Origin: Leucobacter sp. G161
GTDB lineage: Bacteria > Actinomycetota > Actinomycetes > Actinomycetales > Microbacteriaceae
DNA length: 64,000 nucleotides
NCBI RefSeq assembly: GCF_001482305.1
Contig: NZ_LOHP01000052.1
Location: forward strand, 1 to 64,000
Direction: 5' to 3'
The notes below the pieces were generated by a model, which had not been told where the DNA came from, made no database searches, and was given only the letters and a program-made list of their open reading frames with translations. Shown here piece by piece: positions 57,586 to 64,000 of this stretch (the first letter of the stretch is position 1; each line of letters begins with the position of its first letter). Position numbers and translations under genes: made by a program.

Positions 57586-57657
57586 ATGAATGCGCATTAC
57601 GTGTCGCGCTGTCGTGTCGGTGTCTTCTCTGCGCCCCGCACCCTCGGGTCGCTGTGA
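57586..57657 (+). CDS. Putative 23-residue leader peptide
   Basis: A 23-codon ORF starting MNAHYVSRCR and ending TLGSL lies in the 179-bp gap before the MFS gene. TACCAT lies 7 nt ahead of its ATG, so it could be translated from a leaderless mRNA that continues into the MFS gene 56 nt downstream. It contains one Cys and clustered Arg/His, and could be an attenuating leader. It may equally be chance; no homologue is recognised. Confidence 0.35.
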   Translation: MNAHYVSRCRVGVFSAPRTLGSL

Positions 57658-57713
57658 CGCTCTGGGCTGGCCGGCCGACGTTGCCAGTGTCGCGAACGAG
57701 ACGAGGAACCGTC

Positions 57714-58952
57714 ATGACCGAGCAGGCCGCCAGCACCGCCACACCCCGCACCCAGGTGCCGCTGCTCCTCGCCCTCGTCTTTCTCGTCTACCTCGCGCAG
57801 ATGACGCTCAGCCCAATCATCGCCCCGATCGCTCGAGAAGTGGGGCTTGCGGAGTGGCAGATTGGCGCGACGGTGAGCGCGGCCGCGATCATGGTGGTGA
57901 TCGCGAGTCAGTTCTGGGGCCGGCGCGCGCAGACACACGGCACCAAGCCCGTGCTCACGAGCGCGTTGCTCCTCGGCGCCGCCACGATGGCGCTGTTCGC
58001 GTGGGCGGCCGCGCTCGGAATACGCGGTGTCGTCGTCGGCACCGCCCTCTTCGTGCTGTTCGTGCTGCTGCGTGGTGTCGGCTTCGGGCTCGCGATTTCC
58101 GCGGTCGCGCCGACCGCGCAAACCTACATCGCGAGGGTGACCGACACCGAGGAAACTCGGGTGCGCGGCATGGCCGGTGTCGGGGCGGTGCAGGGCGTTG
58201 CGATGATCGCGGGCGCGATCGTCGGGGGAGCGCTTGCCAGCTTCGGGCTGCTGGTGCCGCTCATTGTCATTCCCGCGCTGCTCGCGCTCGCCGCGCTCGT
58301 CACGATGGTGAGCTTGCGGCCCGAGCCGCAACGCGAGCTCATCGAGCATCCCGCCCGCGTGCGCCCAACGGACTCACGAGTGTGGCCGTTTCTCATCGCG
58401 GGATTTGGCATGTTCACGGCGCTCGGCTTCTTCCAGATCATCATCGGCTTCATCGTGCAGGATCGTCTCGGGCTTGACGGCCGCATGACCGCGCTCACCA
58501 CGGGCGGAGTGCTGCTCGTCGCAGGCATCGGCATGGTCTTCGCGCAGGCGGTTGTCGTGCCGCGCTCGGGCTGGTCTCCCGCGGTGCTGCTCCGTGTCGG
58601 GTCGACGATCGCGGTCGCGGGCTTCGCGGTCCTCGCCCCCGACGCCGGGCTCACGCTGCTCATGGTGGGAACGGTGCTCGTGGGCTTCGGTCTCGGCATC
58701 GCGACCCCGGGCTACACGGCAGGCCCCACACTGCTCATGCGCAACGACGAGCAGGGCGGCCTCGCCGGCCTCATCGGCGCAACGAACGGCCTGACCTTCG
58801 TCATCGCGCCCGCCCTGAGCACCGCGCTCTACGGCGTCTGGCCGCTGCTCCCCGTGATCGTGAGCGGGGTGCTCATGGCGATCGTCGCGCTTTTTGTGTT
58901 CACCCACCCACGGTTCAGGGAGGTGCGAGAGGCACCGACACCGGAGGGGTGA
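57714..58952 (+). CDS. MFS transporter, 12 helices
   Basis: A 412-residue major facilitator. ALVFLVYLAQMTLSPIIAPIAREVGLAEWQIGATVSAAAIMVVIASQFWGRRAQTHG is helix 1-2 with a motif-A-like loop, and two six-helix halves are separated by a loop near residues 195-215 (SLRPEPQRELIEHPARVRPTD). The substrate is unknown; the group includes drug and siderophore exporters. The start at 57714 follows GAGGAA. A possible leader peptide lies upstream. Confidence 0.88.
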   Translation: MTEQAASTATPRTQVPLLLALVFLVYLAQMTLSPIIAPIAREVGLAEWQIGATVSAAAIMVVIASQFWGRRAQTHGTKPVLTSALLLGAATMALFAWAAALGIRGVVVGTALFVLFVLLRGVGFGLAISAVAPTAQTYIARVTDTEETRVRGMAGVGAVQGVAMIAGAIVGGALASFGLLVPLIVIPALLALAALVTMVSLRPEPQRELIEHPARVRPTDSRVWPFLIAGFGMFTALGFFQIIIGFIVQDRLGLDGRMTALTTGGVLLVAGIGMVFAQAVVVPRSGWSPAVLLRVGSTIAVAGFAVLAPDAGLTLLMVGTVLVGFGLGIATPGYTAGPTLLMRNDEQGGLAGLIGATNGLTFVIAPALSTALYGVWPLLPVIVSGVLMAIVALFVFTHPRFREVREAPTPEG

Positions 58953-59010
58953 GAAGCCCGCGTTCGGCCACGTCCGGTCCCGCCACTAGGCCCTGTCGAG
59001 CAGTTGGGGG

Positions 59011-59553
59011 CTACGCCCGGTCGCGCAGCTGCAGTGCGTAGTGCATGAGCTCGACGCGCTGCCCCGACGGTGTGATCCCGGCTTCCGACCCTCCCTGCTC
59101 GAAGCCCGCGGCACCGAGCACCCGCTGGGAGCCGATGTTGTCGGGGACGGTGCGCGCGGTGAGCGTCCGCAGCCCAGACGTCCGGGCGAACTCCGCCGCG
59201 AGCGAGAGCGCAGCGCTGGCGTACCCCTTGCCCCGCGCCTCGGGGTGCAGCCAAAAGCCGACCTCCGCCCCGTCTGCCGAGACGTCGAAGATCACGAGGC
59301 TCCCCGCGAACGCGTCGCTTTCCGCCTCTGCGATTGCCAGCACCGCGAGGTCGCCCCGTTCGAGCCCGGGGGCTGCATCGCGCTCGATCATGCGGCGCAC
59401 GGACTCAGGGGTGTACTCCGGTTCGGGCAGGTGAGCGTAACTCCGGACATCTGCGTCGGCCGATCCGGTGGTGTACCCTGTAGCGTCGCTGGCCCGCAGC
59501 GGCCGCAGTCGTACCCGTTCGTCTGCGACGGGGAGTCTCGTCTGGTCGAGCAT
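59011..59553 (-). CDS. GNAT-family acetyltransferase (RimJ/RimL type)
   Basis: A 180-residue N-acetyltransferase of the RimJ-like group. VRLRPLRASDATGYTTGSADADVRSYAHLPEPEYTPESVRRMIER is the N-terminal motif; EVGFWLHPEARGKGYASAALSLAAEFA is the acetyl-CoA-binding segment (RGKGYA) and VPDNIGSQRVLGAAGFEQGG the C-terminal one. It likely acetylates a protein N-terminus, antibiotic or amino acid. It lies downstream of a large inverted repeat that separates it from the MMPL gene. Confidence 0.9.
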   Translation of the reverse strand: MLDQTRLPVADERVRLRPLRASDATGYTTGSADADVRSYAHLPEPEYTPESVRRMIERDAAPGLERGDLAVLAIAEAESDAFAGSLVIFDVSADGAEVGFWLHPEARGKGYASAALSLAAEFARTSGLRTLTARTVPDNIGSQRVLGAAGFEQGGSEAGITPSGQRVELMHYALQLRDRA

Positions 59554-59585
59554 GATCCCAATATCTCACAGCTCGGCAGCATCCT

Positions 59586-59658
59586 CCATGCCCCGTTTAA
59601 TCTAGTCCGCCCCTTTCTTGGGGCCGATAAGGGTCGGACTAGATTAAACGGGGCATGG
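59586..59658. repeat. 24-bp perfect inverted repeat with nested hairpin
   Basis: Bases 59586-59609 and 59635-59658 are perfect reverse complements (arm ends CCATGCCCC, core TTTAATCTAGTCC). The 25-nt loop holds a second hairpin, CCCC-TTTCTT-GGGG at 59610-59623. It lies 27 nt past the MMPL stop and 32 nt before the GNAT start on the minus strand, so it could end MMPL transcription. The AT-rich arms and absence of a T-run are unusual for this genome. Confidence 0.85.
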
Positions 59659-59685
59659 GGGCGTGGGGGCGGCCCGGGCGCGAGG

Positions 59686-61926
59686 CTACTCGGCGACCTT
59701 GGGAGCCTTCGCCAGCTTCGACGGCCACCAGATCTTCCGGCCGATGTCGTAGCCCAGTGCCGGCACGAGCAGCGAACGCACGATGAACGTGTCGATCAAG
59801 ACGCCGAACGCGACGATGAACGCGATCTGCACGAGGAACAGGATCGGGATCACCGCGAGCGCCGCGAACGTCGCCGCGAGCACGAGTCCCGCCGAGGTGA
59901 TGACGCCGCCAGTGATCGTCAGCCCCCGGAGGATCCCCTCGCGCGTGCCGTGCTTCACCGATTCCTCGCGCACGCGGGTCATGAGGAAGATGTTGTAGTC
60001 GATGCCGAGCGCGACGAGGAAGATGAACCCGAACAGCGGCACGGCCGGGTCTGCGCCGGGGAACTGGAAGATCCCGTTGAACACGAGCGCGGAGACGCCG
60101 AGGGCGGTGCCGAACGACAGCACGGTCGTGAGCACGAGCAGGATCGGCGCGACGACGCTGCGCAGCAGCAGCATGAGAATGACAAGAATCACCGCGAGCA
60201 CGACCGGGATGATGAGGTTGCGGTCGTGGATCGACGCGGTGTTCGTGTCGATCGCGGTCGCGGTCACCCCGCCGACGAGCGCGCCGGGCACGGCATCGGA
60301 GAGTTTCGCACGCAGCGTGCGCACAGTGTCGGCCGCCGCGTCCGAGTCAGCCGCCGCGGTGAGCGTCGCCTGCAGCATGACCTTGCCGTCGACCACGGTC
60401 GGCGCTGGCGCGGGAGTCCCGGGTGGGCCGAACGCGGAGATGCCGTCCGCGGTGACGGGGGCCGAGCCGCTCGGGGAGTCCTGCGACATGACTGACACGC
60501 CGTCGATGCCCGAATGGCCGAGCAGTACGTCGGCCGCGGTCTGCAGATCGCTCTCGGGGACGAGGATCTGGGCAGGGCTGCCCGATCCGCCCGGGAAGTG
60601 CCCGCCGAGCGCGGCCTGGCCGTCGCGTGCCTCGGAGGCCCCGATGACGAGATCCGACTGCGGCACGCCGACCGCGTTGAGCTGCGTCACGCCGAGGGCG
60701 CCGACGGCGAGGACGATGGCGGTCGTCACCCAGATCGCGCGCGGCCTTCGCTTGATGAGCGCGGCAAACTTGCTCCACACGCCGCCGGTCGGCATGCCGT
60801 GTTCGGCCTCGACGACCTCGGGCTCGAACTTCGGGCGGCGCGGCCAGAAGGCGGCACGGCCGAACGCGAAGAGCAGCGCGGGCAGCAGCGTGAGCGCCGC
60901 GAGCATCGCGAAGACGATGCCGATCGCGGCGACCGGGCCGAGCGTGCTGTTCGACTTCAGGTCGCTGAGCAGCAGGCAGAGGAGGCCGGCGATGACGGTG
61001 CCGCCGGAAGCGACGATCGGCTCGAAGGAGCCGCGCACGGCTCGCATCGTGGCCTGCCACTTGTCGGTGGTCACGCGCAGCTCCTCCCGGAAGCGCGAGA
61101 CGTAGAGCAGTGAGTAGTCGGTCGCGGCACCGATCACCAGGATGAACAGAATGCCCTGCGTCTGGCCGCTGAGGAGGATCACGCCGGCCTTCGCGAGCCA
61201 CCACACCGTGAGCAGCGCGACGCAGAGCGCGAACAGGCTCGTCGAGAGCACGGCGACCGGCAGGAGGAGGGAGCGGTAGACGATGATGAGGATGATGAAC
61301 ACCGCGATCAGGGCGACGCCGAGCAGCAGCCCGTCGATGCCCGAGAACGCCGCCGAAAGGTCGGAGCTGAACCCCGCGGGGCCCGTGACGTAGACGGAGA
61401 CGCCGGGGGGAGCCGCGGAGCGGAGCGAGTCGCCGAGCGCCCCAACCACGTCGCTGATGTCGGCGTTCGCGTCGATGGGTACGAACGCCTGCACGGCCTT
61501 CCCGTCGTCTGACGGGAGCGCGGGGGAGATGCCTGTGGCGATGCCGTCGATGGTCCCGCCGTCTGCCGCGCTGCCGCCGTCACCAGCGGAAAGCTGCTCG
61601 AGCTGCGCCCCGATGCTGGCAAGGTCCGCGTCGGTGAGCTCGTCTTCGCTCGCGAAGACGACGATCGCCGGGATGGTGTCGCTGTCATTGAACTCGGTGA
61701 GGAGCTTGCGCACCTGGGTCGCGTCCGCGGACTCGGGCAGATACGCTGTCGGGTCGTTCGACGAGACCTCGCTCACTTTGCCGAAGTAGGGGCCGCCGAT
61801 GCCGGCACCCGCGAACCAGACGAGGATGAGGAGGGCGGGGAGCAGGATCCGGAGCCACTTCGGCAGGCGGCCGCGCGTGGTCTCCGCGGCCGAAGTGCTC
61901 GGCGCATCGGCATGTTTTGGATTCAC
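59686..61926 (-). CDS. MMPL-family RND exporter
   Basis: A 746-residue MMPL/HAE2 transporter with about 12 helices in two repeats, each preceded by a large external domain. Recognisable parts are LSGQTQGILFILVIGAATDYSLLYVSRFREELR and LFGFIFLVALGIDYNIFLMTRVREES, which carry the proton-relay Asp-Tyr pairs of the family. It probably exports lipids or drugs. The start is GTG 61926 behind GGGAGA. It is divergent from a MarR regulator that is its likely repressor. Confidence 0.92.
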   Translation of the reverse strand: MNPKHADAPSTSAAETTRGRLPKWLRILLPALLILVWFAGAGIGGPYFGKVSEVSSNDPTAYLPESADATQVRKLLTEFNDSDTIPAIVVFASEDELTDADLASIGAQLEQLSAGDGGSAADGGTIDGIATGISPALPSDDGKAVQAFVPIDANADISDVVGALGDSLRSAAPPGVSVYVTGPAGFSSDLSAAFSGIDGLLLGVALIAVFIILIIVYRSLLLPVAVLSTSLFALCVALLTVWWLAKAGVILLSGQTQGILFILVIGAATDYSLLYVSRFREELRVTTDKWQATMRAVRGSFEPIVASGGTVIAGLLCLLLSDLKSNSTLGPVAAIGIVFAMLAALTLLPALLFAFGRAAFWPRRPKFEPEVVEAEHGMPTGGVWSKFAALIKRRPRAIWVTTAIVLAVGALGVTQLNAVGVPQSDLVIGASEARDGQAALGGHFPGGSGSPAQILVPESDLQTAADVLLGHSGIDGVSVMSQDSPSGSAPVTADGISAFGPPGTPAPAPTVVDGKVMLQATLTAAADSDAAADTVRTLRAKLSDAVPGALVGGVTATAIDTNTASIHDRNLIIPVVLAVILVILMLLLRSVVAPILLVLTTVLSFGTALGVSALVFNGIFQFPGADPAVPLFGFIFLVALGIDYNIFLMTRVREESVKHGTREGILRGLTITGGVITSAGLVLAATFAALAVIPILFLVQIAFIVAFGVLIDTFIVRSLLVPALGYDIGRKIWWPSKLAKAPKVAE

Positions 61927-62020
61927 GTGATGTCTCCCATTGTCCAGAACAGAATGTAGCTAGCTTAGCAAGAAACATCCACATGGTATAGATAGTCAGG
62001 CTTGAAGCAATCGCTGCGGC

Positions 62021-62026
62021 TAGAAT
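62021..62026 (+). promoter_or_regulatory. -10-like hexamer, leaderless MarR start
   Basis: TAGAAT is followed by exactly 6 nt and the ATG at 62033, in the 106-bp gap shared with the divergent MMPL gene, which also contains the palindrome AGCTAGCT at 61958-61965. Confidence 0.5.
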
Positions 62027-62032
62027 CGTTCC

Positions 62033-62626
62033 ATGCAAGCGAGTCACGACGGGTCGGATCCCGGCGAGCGGGAGCCGCAGGCGACGAACGTCTACGATCT
62101 CGACGCGAGCGACCCCTCGGGCACCCTCGTCGATCGCGGCGGTCTCGACGCGGCCCAGGTGCAACACATCGGCTTGCTCATGGGCGCCCTCGGCAGACTT
62201 CGCGAGGCCGAGCAGGAGCTGTCGGAGGCCTCGCTCAAATATATGAGGCTCAATGAGACCGACATGCGCGCGCTGCACTTCCTTATCGTGGCGGCTAACC
62301 GAGGCGACCTCGCAACCCCGGGGGCGATCGCCGCGCACCTGAAGATCTCCAGCGCTTCCACGACGAAGCTGCTCGACAGGCTCGAGCGCGGCGGCCACAT
62401 TGTGCGGAGTGCGCACCCCACCGACCGGCGCGCGCTCACCATCTCGATCACACCGGAGACGCACGAGGTCGCGCGGAACACCGTCGGGAGGCAACAGGCG
62501 AAGCGCTTTCACGCCGCCGCCAGGCTCACGGCAGCCGAGCGGGAGGTCGTGATCCGCTTCCTCGACGACATGGCCGCGGAGATCACGGTCGGCACCGAGG
62601 ACTGGCCCGCTCAGCACGACGCCTAG
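62033..62626 (+). CDS. MarR-family regulator of the MMPL exporter
   Basis: A 197-residue MarR protein. Its winged helix is NETDMRALHFLIVAANRGDLATPGAIAAHLKISSASTTKLLDRLERGGHIVRSAHPTDRRALTISITP. An N-terminal extension of about 45 acidic residues precedes the domain. By position it represses the divergent MMPL exporter and itself until a ligand binds. A leaderless start is likely, and a hairpin-plus-T6 terminator lies 74 nt past the stop. Confidence 0.9.
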   Translation: MQASHDGSDPGEREPQATNVYDLDASDPSGTLVDRGGLDAAQVQHIGLLMGALGRLREAEQELSEASLKYMRLNETDMRALHFLIVAANRGDLATPGAIAAHLKISSASTTKLLDRLERGGHIVRSAHPTDRRALTISITPETHEVARNTVGRQQAKRFHAAARLTAAEREVVIRFLDDMAAEITVGTEDWPAQHDA

Positions 62627-62700
62627 CAGCCGCCCGGACCTCCAGGTGGCTCTTCACGCTTGAAGATGTAGATCGCAGCGATGAGAGTGCTCAAATGCCA

Positions 62701-62727
62701 TGACCTCAGCGAGGTCAGGAGTTTTTT
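62701..62727 (+). terminator. Rho-independent terminator after marR gene
   Basis: TGACCTC-AGC-GAGGTCA (62701-62717) is followed by GGAG and T6 (62722-62727), the only classical hairpin-plus-T-run in the window. The upstream arm can alternatively pair with 62746-62760 (CTTCGCTGAGGACAT; 13 of 15). Confidence 0.8.
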
Positions 62728-62816
62728 GCTGCCGATCACTCATGACTTCGCTGAGGACATGTCTGCTGAACGATCCAGGTATGGTGAGTCGTCACGGCGG
62801 CGCAGCGCCTCCACCA

Positions 62817-64000
62817 CTACCAGCGCTGCTTTGGGGTACGTGCCGCCCGCAAGCCGTTCGCGATAATCACGACCTCCGCGAGCTCATGCACGAGCACGAC
62901 CGCTGCGAAACTCAGCACCCCGGTCACAGCGAGCGGTACGAGTACCGCAATGATCGCGAGCGACAGCCCGACGTTCTGCGTTATGATCCGATGTCCCTTC
63001 CTGGCATGCGCGAGCGCGTCAGGTAAGAGTCTGAGGTCGTGGCCCGTGCACGCAACGTCGGCGGACTCGATCGCTGCGTCTGAGCCGGTCGCGCCCATCG
63101 CGATCCCGACCGTGGCACCAGCGAGCGCGGGGGCGTCGTTGATGCCGTCGCCGATCATCGCGGTCGGGGCGGAGAGCGCGAACTCTGCCACCAGCCGCGC
63201 TTTGTCCTCCGGCCGCAGCTCCGCGTGCACGTCTGCGATGCCCGCGTCAGCCGCAAGGGCGTGCGCGGTGCGGGCGTTGTCGCCCGTGAGCATCGACACG
63301 GCGATGCCCTGTTCGTGCAGCGCGCGCACGGTCTCGGCTGCCTCAGCGCGCAGCTCGTCGCGCACCCCGATCGCGCCGAGCACCTCGCCGTCGCGCGCCA
63401 CGATGATGACGGTCTGCCCGGTCGCCTCGAGCGCGGCGACGTCGGCGGTGAGGGGACCCGGCGCGATCCAGCGTGGGCTGCCGACGGTGATGATGCCGCC
63501 AGCGACCTCTCCGGTCATGCCGCTCCCGGCGAGCTCGGCGACGCCAGTCGCCTGAGCCGGCGTCGGCGTCGGCGAGGCTCTGAGGATCGCTGCCGCGAGC
63601 GGGTGCGTCGAGTGCTGCTCGACCGCCGCCGCGAGCGCGAGCACCTCGCGCTCGAGCAGGCCCGGAGAGGTGACGACGGCAGTCACCTCGGGCGTATTGC
63701 GGGTGAGCGTGCCGGTCTTGTCAAAGGCGACGTGGCGGATCGTGCCGAGCCGCTCGAACGCCGCCCCGCTCTTGATGACGACTCCGAAGCGGCTCGCCCC
63801 GCCGATCGCCGAGACGACGGTAACGGGGACCGCGATCGCGAGCGCGCATGGCGAGGCAGCGACGAGTACGACGAGGGCGCGCGTGATCCAGGTTTCGGGG
63901 TCGCCGAGCAGCGAGCCGATGACGCCGACGGCGAGCGCGAGGAGCAGCACGCCGGGCACGAGGGGCCTAGCGATACGGTCCGCGAGCCGCGCGCGGTCGC
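62817..64000 (-). CDS. Heavy-metal P1B-type ATPase, C-terminal part (runs off window)
   Basis: About 394 C-terminal residues of a heavy-metal-transporting P-type ATPase; the reading frame continues beyond the window end (64000), so the start and any metal-binding N-terminus are not seen. The membrane metal motif is SPC (VAASPCALAIAVPVTV) rather than CPC, and the phosphorylation site is DKTGTLT. The ATP and hinge motifs are MLTGDNARTA and IGDGINDAPALA. The last helices read HELAEVVIIANGLRA, where P1B-4 enzymes have HEGGT-like sequences. Zn, Cd or Co export is the best guess. Confidence 0.9.
   Translation of the reverse strand, partial: DRARLADRIARPLVPGVLLLALAVGVIGSLLGDPETWITRALVVLVAASPCALAIAVPVTVVSAIGGASRFGVVIKSGAAFERLGTIRHVAFDKTGTLTRNTPEVTAVVTSPGLLEREVLALAAAVEQHSTHPLAAAILRASPTPTPAQATGVAELAGSGMTGEVAGGIITVGSPRWIAPGPLTADVAALEATGQTVIIVARDGEVLGAIGVRDELRAEAAETVRALHEQGIAVSMLTGDNARTAHALAADAGIADVHAELRPEDKARLVAEFALSAPTAMIGDGINDAPALAGATVGIAMGATGSDAAIESADVACTGHDLRLLPDALAHARKGHRIITQNVGLSLAIIAVLVPLAVTGVLSFAAVVLVHELAEVVIIANGLRAARTPKQRW

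Noticed and set aside
59041-60495. 484-codon plus-strand open frame across the GNAT and MMPL genes
   Set aside because: It crosses two clear minus-strand genes and the 24-bp inverted repeat, and its product is low-complexity Arg/Asp/Glu. It is a GC-driven shadow.
1-64000. tRNA, rRNA, CRISPR array, insertion sequence or prophage
   Set aside because: No transposase, integrase or phage-like protein was recognised, no regularly spaced repeat array was seen, and no convincing tRNA or rRNA sequence was noticed. A tRNA or RNA-family covariance scan was not possible here.

Overview
The window is dense, high-GC actinobacterial chromosome. Genes are closely packed, ATGA/GTGA stop-start overlaps are frequent, GTG starts are common, and DtxR/IdeR-type iron boxes are present. 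Many regulator genes have a TANNNT hexamer about 6 nt before the start codon, which suggests leaderless transcripts. The gene set (ABC-Fe3+ uptake, a mycothiol-type ArsC, a peptidoglycolipid-addressing GAP protein, two-gene DUF1254 blocks, a SHOCT protein) fits Microbacteriaceae, and Leucobacter is my best guess. I see no rRNA, tRNA, CRISPR array, phage or insertion sequence.

Layout. 1-2.0 kb: flavin reductase, Mn-type superoxide dismutase and an SDR with an altered active site. 2.1-7.0 kb: a five-gene, translationally coupled set (membrane-anchored M15 DD-peptidase, alanine-racemase homologue, D-Ala-D-X ligase, response regulator, sensor kinase) with the gene content of a D-Ser-type van cluster. 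7.0-17.0 kb: an AraC regulator diverges from an iron-boxed siderophore operon made of two FecCD permeases, an ATPase, a binding lipoprotein, a siderophore-interacting protein fused to a methyltransferase-like domain, and two half-size exporter-fold ABC proteins whose ATP sites are complementary (IrtAB-like). 17-21 kb: thiolase, acyl-CoA thioesterase, HxlR regulator, membrane and lipoproteins, SHOCT protein. 21-27 kb: SulP anion transporter, a frameshifted formylglycine-generating-enzyme gene, a large LuxR-type ATPase regulator. 26.6-34.3 kb: HerA-like ATPase, two divergent DUF1254 genes, DUF6325, SHOCT, GAP, CtaG-like and DsbA-like proteins. 34.3-41.4 kb: a stand-alone RibB-like protein and a second iron locus (siderophore-interacting protein, TetR, AraC, iron-boxed FecB-CD-CD-E). 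41.4-48.2 kb: MFS exporter with TetR, an ars group (ArsO-like flavoprotein, ArsR, ArsC) followed by a decayed aminotransferase tail, and a flavin reductase/LLM monooxygenase pair opposite a TetR with three operator-like palindromes. 48.4-52.8 kb: 2-oxoacid dehydrogenase E1alpha, E1beta, E2 and an enoyl-CoA hydratase. 52.9-64 kb: YaeQ, HAD phosphatase, DapA-family lyase, EamA permease divergent from a MocR regulator, MFS with an upstream mini-ORF, GNAT, MMPL exporter with MarR, and the C-terminal part of a heavy-metal P-type ATPase running off the end.

The two most system-like candidates are the iron operon at 7.77-16.97 kb and the van-like cluster at 2.15-6.99 kb. The first combines both classes of siderophore importer with a novel-looking reductase-methyltransferase fusion. 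Several local signals (triple operator, C7 frameshift, pseudogene tail, 24-bp inverted repeat, divergent CATG start pair) are read directly from the bases. Functions are family-level inferences.
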